Positions 30,040 through 38,010 of a DNA stretch of 38,010 bases are shown one piece after another; within the stretch, counting starts at the first letter, position 1, and the number at the start of each line of letters is the position of its first letter. This stretch comes from Pseudolysinimonas_A sp044239695 (GTDB lineage Bacteria > Actinomycetota > Actinomycetes > Actinomycetales > Microbacteriaceae). The notes under the pieces were generated by a model. The model ran no database searches and was not told the origin of the DNA. It saw only the letters and a program-made list of their open reading frames with translations. The translations under genes and the position numbers were made by a program. The stretch lies in the NCBI RefSeq assembly GCF_044239695.1, contig NZ_JBIIAW010000019.1, positions 1 to 38,010 on the forward strand. Direction: 5' to 3'.

Positions 30040-31604
30040 GGCGTGGGTCCTTCGGTCGGTACGGGGGTCGGAGTCGGTTGGTCGCCCCAGGACTCGACGC
30101 CGTCGGGAGCGGGATCGAGCAGGAGCGGATCGCCGGCCGTGGGCGCTGTCCAGACCGTGAGGTAGGCGTTGTTCACCAGGTGCACGCGGAAGACCACATC
30201 CACGACTCCGCCGCCGGCCGTGAACTGCCGCCGGCCGTCGCGAAGGAGGAAGAACGAGGTCTGCCCGCTACCCGACCCCAGGTCCTCGATGACGGCGATC
30301 TGGTCGTCCGCGCGGTCGCTCACGATCTCGATGCGCGCGGACGCACCGTCCTCCAACCGCACCTCGACCCTCCCGCCCACCTGCCACAGATCGACCACCG
30401 GCGCGTCGCCACCCTCGGCGTCGGGCCGGTCGAGCACCCTGAGCTCACTCGCTCCGGCCAGTTGGAGGTAGCGGCCGTCGTGGTCGCGAGGCAGACCATA
30501 GCTGCTGCCGATCGGCAGGATCTCGCGATCGATCGGCACGACGAGCAGCGTGGTCGCGAGAGCCAGTGCGAACAGCGACGTGATGCTCAGCGAGGTGAGG
30601 CCGTTGCTGCGGCGCCGTGCCAGCCCGACGACGACGATCCCCACGCCGAGAACGAGCACGAGGGTCGCCGCGCCGACCACCCAGTGGGCTCCGCGAGTCG
30701 CGGGTTGGGCCTGTGCGACGGCCGCGGCGATCGCGGCCGTGACGAGGGCCACCCCGAGAACGAGGGCGACGACGCCCGGGTGCACCCACGGCCGGGTGAG
30801 CCTCTCCACCCGCGCCCGCTCCCGCGCGGCGGCGAGAGCCGCGTCACTGCGCATCCGGGCCTCCGCGGAGCGGCGCTCGCGCTCGCTCCGGCGCTGCTCG
30901 GCCGCCCATTGGGCGCGTTGGCGTTGCCAGTCGTCCTGGCCCCGCTTCCAGGCGGCGAGTTCGTCGGCGGAGGCATCGCCGGGCGGCGCGGGCGGCTCCC
31001 CGGGTGCCGGCACCGTCGTCGCGGTGGCGGCGTTCGCCGCGCGCGCCGAGGGAACCGTGTCGGGCTGGTCGTCGGTGGTCGCGGGGGTGACGGTGATGTC
31101 GGGGTTCGCCGACGATCGCCGCGCGAGCCAGACGACCACGACGACGGCGGCGGCGAGGAAGGCGGCGGTCCACAGCACGCGCAGCACGACGCCGCCCGCC
31201 CCGAGATCGGACCAGTAGGACGCCCCGGCGAACCAGAACCCCTGGGCGAGCGGCAGGAACGACAAGAGGAACACCGCGGCGATGCCGGGAATCGCCCGGG
31301 TCACCTGGCCACGTCCGAGCTGCTGGGCGTGGATCGTTCCGTGCTCGTCCGGAAGCACGAACCAGGCGAGGGCGTAGAGCAGGGCGACCGGGCCGCCGAG
31401 CACGGCGATCACGACGGCGATGCCGCGCACGAGCACGGGGTCGACGCCGATGCGTTCGGCGACACCGGCGCAGACGCCGCCGAGCCAGCCAGGTCGCCGC
31501 GGCAGGTCGAGCCGGCGGATCCAGGTGAAGAATCCGTGCTCGGGCGTCGGATCGACGGGATCCGGAGAGTCGACGGGATCCGGGGAGGTGGTGCGAGTGG
31601 GCAT
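30036..31604 (-). CDS. PspC-domain membrane protein, LiaF-like layout
   Basis: The 522-residue product has an N-terminal PspC domain (about residues 31-88, RRPGWLGGVCAGVAERIGVD and a following helix). Two more helices follow, then a highly charged coiled-coil-like stretch (AAEQRRSERERRSAEARMRS) and three further helices. The C-terminal beta-rich domain contains VDLWQVGGRVEVRLEDGASA and DDQIAVIEDLGSGSGQTSFF, resembling the cell-wall-stress domain at the end of LiaF-like proteins. ATG 31604 is chosen because the PspC domain begins soon after. It is divergent from a PspC-fused histidine kinase. It is likely an inhibitor or sensor partner of that kinase. Confidence 0.85.
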   Translation of the reverse strand: MPTRTTSPDPVDSPDPVDPTPEHGFFTWIRRLDLPRRPGWLGGVCAGVAERIGVDPVLVRGIAVVIAVLGGPVALLYALAWFVLPDEHGTIHAQQLGRGQVTRAIPGIAAVFLLSFLPLAQGFWFAGASYWSDLGAGGVVLRVLWTAAFLAAAVVVVVWLARRSSANPDITVTPATTDDQPDTVPSARAANAATATTVPAPGEPPAPPGDASADELAAWKRGQDDWQRQRAQWAAEQRRSERERRSAEARMRSDAALAAARERARVERLTRPWVHPGVVALVLGVALVTAAIAAAVAQAQPATRGAHWVVGAATLVLVLGVGIVVVGLARRRSNGLTSLSITSLFALALATTLLVVPIDREILPIGSSYGLPRDHDGRYLQLAGASELRVLDRPDAEGGDAPVVDLWQVGGRVEVRLEDGASARIEIVSDRADDQIAVIEDLGSGSGQTSFFLLRDGRRQFTAGGGVVDVVFRVHLVNNAYLTVWTAPTAGDPLLLDPAPDGVESWGDQPTPTPVPTEGPTP

Positions 31605-31707
31605 GATCCGATCGTGGCCCGCCCGGGGTCGTCGTTCTATGGGGTGAACCCCTGATCTGTCCCTGACCGGCCCGCACGTGTTCGAGCCAGCGTGCTTGGA
31701 TCGAGTC

Positions 31708-32856
31708 ATGCCCGCCCGCCCGCCCCTCGCTCGCCCGCGGGATGTCGTGCTCGGGGGCGTGTGCGTCGCGCTCGCCGATCATTTCGAGGTGCCCGTCGCC
31801 CGCATCCGCCTCGGGGCGGTCGTGCTCGCGGTGCTCGGCGGCGCGGGAGTTCTGCTCTACCTCTGGCTTTGGGTCTTCGTTCCTCGTGACCGGGGCGAGC
31901 CCGCGCGTCCGCCGACGCGCGCCGTTCCCGTGGCCGGGCTGCTGCTCATCGCCTCCGGGATCGCCGCCGTGACTTCGGCGATCACCTGGAACCTGCCGAC
32001 TCTGCTGCCGGTGGGCGCCGTCGAGAGCGGCCTGCTCGCCGTCGGTGCGGCCGCCTGGGCATCGATCGTCGACCCGCGTGACCCCCGGCACGCGCCGTCC
32101 GCGCCGACCTCCCGGGTCGTCGCGGCGGGACTGCTGCTCGTGCTCGGGATCGGGTTGTTCCCCTTCACGCTGCTCGAAGGCCGGCCCGTCGTCGCCGTGC
32201 TGTCGGCGGCACTCGGGGTCGCGGGCGTCGCCGTTCTCGTCCTGCCGGCGGTCCTGGCGCGACTCTCGGAACGTTCGACCGAACGGGCCGCCCTCGCGCG
32301 CGAGGAACAGCGTTCCGAGATCGCGGCGCATCTGCACGACTCGGTGCTGCAGACGCTCGCGATCATCCAGAATCGTGCCGGAACGGGATCCGAGATCGCG
32401 CGCATCGCCCGCGCGCAGGAGCGCGAGCTGCGGGACTGGCTCTTCGCCGGCACCGACCCCTTCGCGCGCGATCTCGCGACCGAACTGCGCATGATGGCGC
32501 GCGAGCTCGAACTGGAGCACCCCGCGCGGATCGAGGTCGTCACCGTCGGTGACGTCGGGGGAGTGGAGAGTCACGCGCTCGCGTCGGCGGCGCGCGAAGC
32601 GCTCACCAACGCCGCACGGCATGCCGGCGGCGAGGTCACCGTCTACGCGGAGGCGACGGAGAATGCCGTCGACGTCTTCGTGCGCGATCGCGGGCCGGGC
32701 TTCGACCCCGCCGACGTGCCCGCCGGGCGCCTCGGCATCCGCGAGTCGATCCTGGGACGCATGACCCGCGCGGGTGGGACGGCGTCGGTCGAACCCGGGG
32801 CCGACGGCACCGAAGTGCACCTGCGGCTGCCCCGGCGGACGGGTGTGCCGGCGTGA
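31708..32856 (+). CDS. PspC-fused sensor histidine kinase (NarL/DesK type)
   Basis: The 382-residue product opens with a PspC domain (RDVVLGGVCVALADHFEVPV) and four to five further membrane helices. A dimerisation/phosphoacceptor HisKA_3 segment follows: IAAHLHDSVLQTLAIIQNRA, with phosphoacceptor His210 followed by Asp. The ATPase domain has EALTNAARHAGGEVTVYAEA (N-box) and DRGPGFDPADVP (G1 box). TTGGAT ends six bases before ATG 31708. It overlaps the response-regulator gene by four bases. Together with the divergent PspC/LiaF-like protein it looks like an envelope-stress system. Confidence 0.93.
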   Translation: MPARPPLARPRDVVLGGVCVALADHFEVPVARIRLGAVVLAVLGGAGVLLYLWLWVFVPRDRGEPARPPTRAVPVAGLLLIASGIAAVTSAITWNLPTLLPVGAVESGLLAVGAAAWASIVDPRDPRHAPSAPTSRVVAAGLLLVLGIGLFPFTLLEGRPVVAVLSAALGVAGVAVLVLPAVLARLSERSTERAALAREEQRSEIAAHLHDSVLQTLAIIQNRAGTGSEIARIARAQERELRDWLFAGTDPFARDLATELRMMARELELEHPARIEVVTVGDVGGVESHALASAAREALTNAARHAGGEVTVYAEATENAVDVFVRDRGPGFDPADVPAGRLGIRESILGRMTRAGGTASVEPGADGTEVHLRLPRRTGVPA

Positions 32857-33506
32857 TCCGCGTGCTGCTCGTCGACGATCACTCGATCTTCCGCTCGGGG
32901 CTGCGGTCCGACCTCGGCGACGCGGTCGAGGTCGTCGGAGAAGCGGGGGACGTGGATGCCGCGGTGCGTGCCGTCGACGACCTGCGGCCCGACGTCGTGC
33001 TGCTCGACGTGCATCTTCCCGGAGGTGCGGGCGGCGGCGGAGCCGAGGTCGTGCGCCGCTCGGCGGCCCTCTTGGGCGACGTGCGTTTCCTCGCGCTCTC
33101 GGTGTCGGACTCCGCCGAGGACGTCGTCGGGGTGATCCGCGCGGGTGCGCGCGGCTACATCACCAAGGCCACCTCGGGCACCGATGTCGCCGCCGCCGTG
33201 CGCACCGTCGCGGCGGGGGATGCCGTCTTCTCGCCGCGACTCGCGGGCTTCGTGCTCGACGCCTTCGGCACCGCGGCCGGCGCCCCCGCGATCGCCGCGA
33301 CCGATGACGAACTCGACCGGCTGAGCGCGCGCGAGCAGGAGGTCATGCGCCTCATCGCTCGCGGCTACGCCTACAAGGAGGTGGCGTCGCACCTCTTCAT
33401 CTCGATCAAGACCGTCGAGACCCACGTTTCGGCGGTGCTCAGGAAGCTGCAGTTCTCGTCCCGCCACGAGCTCACCGCCTGGGCACTGGAGCGCCGCCTG
33501 CTCTGA
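32853..33506 (+). CDS. LuxR/NarL-type response regulator
   Basis: The 217-residue regulator has a receiver domain at 1-120: acidic pair Asp8/Asp9, phosphoacceptor Asp52 in VVLLDVHLPGG and conserved Lys in ARGYITKATSGTD. The C-terminal LuxR helix-turn-helix reads LSAREQEVMRLIARGYAYKE, then VASHLFISIKTVETHVSAVL. GTG 32853 overlaps the kinase stop (GTGA). The cognate kinase is the preceding gene. Probable targets include the divergent PspC operon, which would give feedback. Confidence 0.95.
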   Translation: MIRVLLVDDHSIFRSGLRSDLGDAVEVVGEAGDVDAAVRAVDDLRPDVVLLDVHLPGGAGGGGAEVVRRSAALLGDVRFLALSVSDSAEDVVGVIRAGARGYITKATSGTDVAAAVRTVAAGDAVFSPRLAGFVLDAFGTAAGAPAIAATDDELDRLSAREQEVMRLIARGYAYKEVASHLFISIKTVETHVSAVLRKLQFSSRHELTAWALERRLL

Positions 33507-33519
33507 GAGGTCCGGCGGG

Positions 33520-34446
33520 TCAGCCCCGCATCGCGACACCCTTGCGCCAGTACCCCATGAACGCGACCTGGGCGCGGTCGATCCCGAGATCCTTCACGAG
33601 GTGCCGGCGCAGCGTCGTGACGACGCCCGACTCGCCCGCGATCCAGAAGTATCGGTCGGCGTGGTTCGTCTCCGGAACAACGGCCTCGCCCAGCTCGGAG
33701 TACTGCGGTGTCTCCCAGAGCGGGTTCTCGGTGTCGGCATCCTGGATCTCGATCGTGTCGACGACGTCGCCGAGGTGCGCGAGCACCGCCGGGATCAGCA
33801 CTTCGCCGTGCGAGCGCCCTGACCGCGGCAGCCAGTTCACGGCGACCCCCGCGGGGGCGGCGATCGGCAGGATGTCGTCGGCGTGCGGCACTTCGATGAA
33901 CACCGTTCCACGTACGGAGGGGGCGACATCCTCGAGGATGCGGGCGATCGCGGGGGCCGCCGTCTCGTCGCCGGCCAGCAGGATCTCGCGCGCGTCGCCG
34001 GGGGAGTACTCGATGCCGCCGCCTCCTTCGCGGCCGCGGCGCGGGCCGATGACGAGCAGCTCGTCGCCGACCGCCGCCGTCGACGCCCACGTCGCCGCGG
34101 GGCCGGTGAGGCCGGGCTCGAGGTGCAGCACGAAGTCGATGACGACCGAGGTGCCGCCGTCATCCACCGACAGCGAGCGGATCGAGTAGGTGCGCATCGA
34201 GCCGCGTTCCTGCTCGGGCACGGCGAGCCAGGCCTGGTACCAGTCGCCCTCCGGGATGGCCGGCAGCGGGTGGCCGGGCGCGGGGAAGATCAGCTTGATC
34301 CGCTGATCGAGCACGGCGCCGGGAGTGCCGAAGTCGTCGAGGGAGTCGCCGCCGAACGTGATGCGGGAGAAGGTCGGCGAGATCCGTTCCACCGCGACGA
34401 CGGAGGCCCGGGCGATGACGAACGGGGACACAGTGCTAACGGACAT
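33520..34446 (-). CDS. Siderophore-interacting protein (ferric-siderophore reductase)
   Basis: The 308-residue flavoprotein belongs to the SIP/ViuB family, which reduces ferric siderophores in the cytosol and releases iron. The FAD-binding motif is RTYSIRS, after a beta-barrel start (ERISPTFSRITFGGDSLDDF). The NAD(P)H-binding half includes EILLAGDETAAPAIARILED and ends YFWIAGESGVVTTLRRHLVK, then AFMGYWRKG. ATG 34446 has AAGGA six to ten bases upstream and overlaps the ATPase gene by 11 bases. It is the last gene of the iron operon. Confidence 0.93.
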   Translation of the reverse strand: MSVSTVSPFVIARASVVAVERISPTFSRITFGGDSLDDFGTPGAVLDQRIKLIFPAPGHPLPAIPEGDWYQAWLAVPEQERGSMRTYSIRSLSVDDGGTSVVIDFVLHLEPGLTGPAATWASTAAVGDELLVIGPRRGREGGGGIEYSPGDAREILLAGDETAAPAIARILEDVAPSVRGTVFIEVPHADDILPIAAPAGVAVNWLPRSGRSHGEVLIPAVLAHLGDVVDTIEIQDADTENPLWETPQYSELGEAVVPETNHADRYFWIAGESGVVTTLRRHLVKDLGIDRAQVAFMGYWRKGVAMRG

Positions 34447-35236
34447 GATGCCTTCCTTCAGGGAGCACGAGCGGCTTGCCCGTGAGGGGGTCGGGGATGA
34501 CGGTGCACTCGAGGCCGAAGACATCCCGAACCAGGTCGGAGGTGACGACGTCGGCGGGCGCGCCGAGTGTGTGAACGCGCCCGTCGAGCACGGCGACGAG
34601 TTCGTCGGCGTAGCGGGCGGCGAGGTTGAGGTCGTGCAGCACCATCACGATCGTGGTGCCCCGCGAGTGGTTGAGATCGGTGAGCAGGTCGAGCACGTCC
34701 ATCTGGTGGGCGACGTCGAGGAACGTGGTCGGCTCGTCGAGCAGCAGGATGTCGGTCTCCTGCGCGAGCGCCATCGCGATCCACACCCGCTGACGCTGGC
34801 CGCCCGAGAGCTCGTCGACCGACCGGTCGGCCAGGTCGGCGATGCCCGTCGCCTCGAGGGCGTCGGCGACGGCCTGGTAGTCGTGCGCGGTCCAGCGGGC
34901 GAGCAGCTTCTGGTGAGGATGCCGGCCGCGCCCGACGAGATCGGTGACGGCGATGCCCTCCGGCGCCAGGGGACTCTGCGGCAGCAGCCCGAGGGTGCGA
35001 GCCACCTCCTTGGTGTTGCGCGAGGCGAGGGCTGCGCCGTCCAAGACGATCCGGCCGTCGCGAGGCTTCAGCAGCCGGGCGAGCGCGCGCAGCAGCGTCG
35101 ACTTGCCGCAGCCGTTCGCGCCGACGATCGCCGTGATCTTGCCCGGCGCGAGGTCGAGCGAGAGCTGCTCGACGACCGTGCGATCGCCGTAGGCGAGCGT
35201 GACGGCATCCGCCGACAACTGGTGTGTGGTGGTCAT
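34436..35236 (-). CDS. Ferric-siderophore ABC transporter ATP-binding protein
   Basis: The 266-residue ATPase is of FepC/FecE type and powers siderophore import. It has Walker A GANGCGKST (39-47), Q-loop LGLLPQSPLAPEGI, signature LSGGQRQR and Walker B DILLLDEPTTFLD. The switch His lies in VMVLHDLNLAARYADEL, a sequence typical of iron-chelate importers. ATG 35236 overlaps the upstream permease stop (ATGA). It acts with the two permeases and the binding protein encoded upstream. Confidence 0.95.
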   Translation of the reverse strand: MTTTHQLSADAVTLAYGDRTVVEQLSLDLAPGKITAIVGANGCGKSTLLRALARLLKPRDGRIVLDGAALASRNTKEVARTLGLLPQSPLAPEGIAVTDLVGRGRHPHQKLLARWTAHDYQAVADALEATGIADLADRSVDELSGGQRQRVWIAMALAQETDILLLDEPTTFLDVAHQMDVLDLLTDLNHSRGTTIVMVLHDLNLAARYADELVAVLDGRVHTLGAPADVVTSDLVRDVFGLECTVIPDPLTGKPLVLPEGRHHVR

Positions 35237-36261
35237 ATCGAGGCTCCCGATCGGGCGGTCCTGGCGAGCAGGTAGATGAGGAACGGCGCGCCGAGCGCGC
35301 CGGTGACGATGCCGACCGGGTAGCGGGCACCGAAGGCGAACTGCCCGACGAGGTCGGCGGCGAGCACCAGGAGCGCGCCGACGAGTCCCGCGGGCACGAG
35401 GAGCGAGCCCCCGGTGCCGACCAGCCGCGCGGCGACCGGGCCGGCCATGAAGGCGACGAACGCGATCGGTCCACTCGCGGCAGTGGCGAACGCGAGCAGC
35501 GCGACGGCGGCGACGATGAGCAGCAGCCGGGTCGCCGTCACGCGCACGCCGAGCGCCGCGGCGGAGTCGTCGCCGAGCCGCAGGGCGCCGAGGGCGCGGG
35601 CGTTGAGCAGCACGAGGGGGATGAGCACGACGCTCGCGATCGCCAGCGGGCGCACGGCATCCCAGGTGGCTCCGTTGAGGCTGCCGGCGAGCCACTGCAT
35701 CGCGGTCGAGAGTTCCCAGTTCGACGCCCGGGAGAGCACGTACGACACGGCGCTCTGCATGAGGGCCGCGATGCCGATTCCGATGAGGATCAACCGAGCC
35801 CCCGCGAAGCCGCGGCGGTGGGCGAACAGGTAGATCGCGAGCGCGGTGAGCAGCGCCCCGCCGAGGGCGAGGAACGACACCGCCGTGTCGCTCAGCGAGA
35901 GGAGCACGATCCCGACCACGGCGGCGGCGCTCGCGCCCCAGGTGATGCCGAGGATGTCGGGGCTCGCCAGCGGGTTGCGCAGCATCGTCTGGAACGACGC
36001 CCCGGCGAGCCCGAAGGCGAAGCCGACGAGCACCGCGGTCACCGCGCGGGGGAGCCGCAGTTCGCCGACGCTGAACGACGCCCCCGGAACCTGCTGGCCG
36101 AGGATCACCCGGATGACGTCATCGGGCCCGTAGAACCGGTTGCCCACCATGAGCGTCACCGCGAACACGACGAACACGGCCACGCCGATCGCGGCGGTGA
36201 TCAGCACGCGGCGGCGCAGGCGCGAGCGCCGGCCGAGTCGCACGGCATCGAGAGTCGTCAC
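35233..36261 (-). CDS. FecCD-family permease, second subunit
   Basis: The 342-residue permease is of iron-chelate import type. It shows the family signatures LRLPRAVTAVLVGFAFGLAG, then ASFQTMLRNPLASPDILGIT and GPIAFVAFMAGPVAARLVG. About ten helices can be traced. GTG 36261 overlaps the first permease's stop (GTGA). The pair probably forms a heterodimeric channel. It is read from the same mRNA as its neighbours. Confidence 0.94.
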   Translation of the reverse strand: MTTLDAVRLGRRSRLRRRVLITAAIGVAVFVVFAVTLMVGNRFYGPDDVIRVILGQQVPGASFSVGELRLPRAVTAVLVGFAFGLAGASFQTMLRNPLASPDILGITWGASAAAVVGIVLLSLSDTAVSFLALGGALLTALAIYLFAHRRGFAGARLILIGIGIAALMQSAVSYVLSRASNWELSTAMQWLAGSLNGATWDAVRPLAIASVVLIPLVLLNARALGALRLGDDSAAALGVRVTATRLLLIVAAVALLAFATAASGPIAFVAFMAGPVAARLVGTGGSLLVPAGLVGALLVLAADLVGQFAFGARYPVGIVTGALGAPFLIYLLARTARSGASI

Positions 36262-37313
36262 AGCTCGCGCACCTTCTGCCGGCGCACGATCGCGATGAAG
36301 AACGGGGCGCCGACGAGGGCGGTCATGATGCCGACCTCGATCTCGGCGGGCCGCGCGATGACGCGACCGAGGGTGTCGGCGAGCACGAGCAGTGAGGCGC
36401 CGGCGAGGGCGGAGAACGGCAGCAGCCAGCGGTGGTCGGTGCCGACGAGCAGGCGGCACAGGTGCGGGATGACGAGGCCGACGAAGCCGATCGGGCCGGC
36501 GATCGCGGTCGCCGCGCCGCACAGCACGACGGCGCCGACGCCGGCGAGAAGCCGCGTGCGTCCGACGTTCTCGCCGAGTCCGGCGGCCAGGTCGTCACCG
36601 AGCGCGAGCGAGTTCATCCCGCGCGCGGTGAGCAGCACGATGACAGCGCCCAGGGCGAGCACCGGTGCGACGATCGCGATGCGTTCCCACGCTGCTCCGC
36701 CGACGCCGCCGATCTGCCAGAACCGGAACGTCGACAGCAGATCGACGCGGGGCAGCAGGATGGCGCTCATCAGCGCGGTGAGCGCGGCCGCCGTCGCCGC
36801 TCCCGCGAGTGCGAGTTTCAGCGGCGTCGCCCCGCCGCGGCCCAGGGAGCCGACCGCGTAGACGAACACCGCGGCCGCGGCCGCGCCGACCGTCGCCAGC
36901 GCGATCGTCGCGTACGGAGTGGTCAGACCGAGGAACGCCATGCCGCAGACCACTGCGAGGGAGGCACCGCTGGAGACGCCGAGGATGCCGGGGTCGGCGA
37001 GGGGATTGCGGGTGATGGCCTGGAAGGCGGCACCTGAGAGGGCGAGAGCCGCGCCGACGAGGATCGCGAGCACCGTGCGCGGCAGCCGTGCGACGACCGC
37101 CGCCTGGTCGACACCGGCGGTACTGCCGCTCAGCCCGGCGAGCACGTCGTCGAACGACACCACGCGGTTGCCGAAGGCCACCGAAGCGACGACCAGCACG
37201 ACCAGGACGCCCGATCCGACGAGCAGCCAGGACACGCGGACGGCCGCCGGCCGCCGCAGCCCCTCGGAGCGTGCGGCGACCGGCGGTAGTGCCGTCGAGG
37301 CGGGAGACCTCAC
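36258..37313 (-). CDS. FecCD-family permease, first subunit
   Basis: The 351-residue permease has ARLPRTVLAILVGAALALSG, then AAFQAITRNPLADPGILGVS and GPIGFVGLVIPHLCRLLVG, all standard FecCD motifs. The N-terminus is cytosolic and basic (SEGLRRPAAVRVSW). GTG 37313 overlaps the stop of the binding-protein gene (GTGA). It shares clear homology with the second permease and was probably produced by duplication long ago. Confidence 0.94.
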   Translation of the reverse strand: MRSPASTALPPVAARSEGLRRPAAVRVSWLLVGSGVLVVLVVASVAFGNRVVSFDDVLAGLSGSTAGVDQAAVVARLPRTVLAILVGAALALSGAAFQAITRNPLADPGILGVSSGASLAVVCGMAFLGLTTPYATIALATVGAAAAAVFVYAVGSLGRGGATPLKLALAGAATAAALTALMSAILLPRVDLLSTFRFWQIGGVGGAAWERIAIVAPVLALGAVIVLLTARGMNSLALGDDLAAGLGENVGRTRLLAGVGAVVLCGAATAIAGPIGFVGLVIPHLCRLLVGTDHRWLLPFSALAGASLLVLADTLGRVIARPAEIEVGIMTALVGAPFFIAIVRRQKVREL

Positions 37314-38010
37314 CCGGCCAGCGGCGCGGCCAGCAGCGCGAAGTAGTCGTCGATGCCCCAGCCGATCGAGAGCGGGGAGGGGTTGGCCGAGGCGGCGAGC
37401 GGTGTCGAATTCGGCAGCACGGCCACCCGGCCCTCCGCGATCGCCGGGATCTGCGAGAGCAGCGGGTCGGCCTGCAGCGCCGCGATGAACGTCTCCGCGT
37501 CGTCGCCGTAGGTCACGAACACGTCTATGTCGGCGAAGCGGTCCGCCTCCTCGGCGCTGACCTCGACGTAGAACGCGTCGGTTGCGGCCGACTCCTCCTC
37601 GACGACCGACGGCATGGGCAGTCCGATGCTGGCGAGGAATCCGGGGCGCGTGTCGTGGCTCGTGTAGAAGACGATCTTGCTGAAGTCGGCAGGATCGAGG
37701 TACGAGAACAGCACCTTCGTGCCCTCGAGATCGGCGTGCGCGGCGAGGGCGTCGGCGATCTGCGCGTGCAGGTCGTCGATCAGGGCCTCACCCTCCGCGG
37801 GGAAGCCGAGCGCGGTGGCGTTCATCGTGATGGTGTCCTCGACGGAGGTGGCCCAGGCGACGTCGGGGTAGGCGATGGTCGGCGCGATCTTCGAGAGCGT
37901 CTCGTACTCCTCCTCGCTCAGGCCGGAGTAGGCGGCGAGGATGACGTCGGGGGCGGCGTCGCTGATAGCTTCGAAATCGATGCCGTCGGTCGGGTCGTAG
38001 AGCCCGGGCT
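37310..38010 (-). CDS. Ferric-siderophore substrate-binding protein (5' end outside window)
   Basis: This is the C-terminal 233 or so residues of a FepB/FhuD-type binding protein that delivers iron chelates to the permease. The frame is open to the window edge, and the upstream part reads PGLYDPTDGIDFEAISDAAP, then DVILAAYSGLSEEEYETLSK and IAPTIAYPDVAW, the usual D-x-I-(L/I)...Y-x-x-L...IAPT pattern. Further on is IPAIAEGRVAVLPNSTPLAA, and the end is WGIDDYFALLAAPLAG. The signal peptide and any promoter or iron-regulator box lie beyond 38010. It is the first visible gene of the operon. Confidence 0.93.
   Translation of the reverse strand, partial: PGLYDPTDGIDFEAISDAAPDVILAAYSGLSEEEYETLSKIAPTIAYPDVAWATSVEDTITMNATALGFPAEGEALIDDLHAQIADALAAHADLEGTKVLFSYLDPADFSKIVFYTSHDTRPGFLASIGLPMPSVVEEESAATDAFYVEVSAEEADRFADIDVFVTYGDDAETFIAALQADPLLSQIPAIAEGRVAVLPNSTPLAASANPSPLSIGWGIDDYFALLAAPLAG

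Overview
The window is high-GC, densely packed bacterial DNA of actinobacterial type. The best fit is Microbacteriaceae, which is my inference. It rests on the prfB, ftsE, ftsX, smpB, ssrA neighbourhood, the tmRNA tag ANAKRTDFALAA, many GTG starts, many ATGA/GTGA overlaps, and many start codons with a -10-like hexamer exactly 6 nt upstream, as expected for leaderless mRNAs. No transposase, integrase, CRISPR array, tRNA or rRNA was found.

Layout. 1-2683: a lipoprotein, an AtzA/TrzN-like amidohydrolase and a small conserved protein. 2684-6684: an accessory island of short unrecognised genes, a zinc-ribbon protein and a decayed gene. It is punctuated by three displaced 5' ends of the small membrane (pilin-like) gene whose intact copy lies at 6685-6861. 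6685-8152: that gene plus three TadE/TadG-like pseudopilin genes. 8163-10406: a J-domain/NERD-like protein and an MFS transporter. 10441-16561: prfB, an MFS transporter, an LtrA-family protein, ftsE, ftsX and smpB. 16580-19124: a septum-formation-like protein, two tandem paralogous membrane proteins and a SIMPL protein, followed by ssrA (19239-19608). 19634-22454: an MMPL exporter with a small coupled gene, and a divergent MarR regulator with a probable operator. 22458-27861: a glycan cluster (polysaccharide pyruvyl transferase, HEAT-repeat/GT4 fusion, GT1, GT2/GT7-like). 27901-29702: a hipBA toxin-antitoxin module with a perfect upstream palindrome. 29731-33506: a LiaFSR-like envelope-stress set (small membrane protein, PspC protein, PspC-fused histidine kinase, LuxR-type regulator). 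33520-38010: a ferric-siderophore uptake operon on the minus strand, cut by the window end.

The most interesting part is 2.7-6.9 kb. Copies A (2754), B (5540) and C (6122) of the pilin-like gene's 5' end stop just after the conserved GD(V/F)(P/A)GW segment. Copies A and C also carry the same upstream TGTGG motif, 48 nt before the start codon, as intact copy D (49 nt). Modules B-C and C-D are almost the same length (567 and 563 bp from core to core). Each holds one 125-codon minus-strand gene with its own leaderless-type promoter. I infer successive insertion of single-gene cassettes into one site, each bringing a fresh promoter and N-terminus that restores the pilin-like gene, with older 5' ends pushed away. 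No recombinase is visible, so the mechanism is open.
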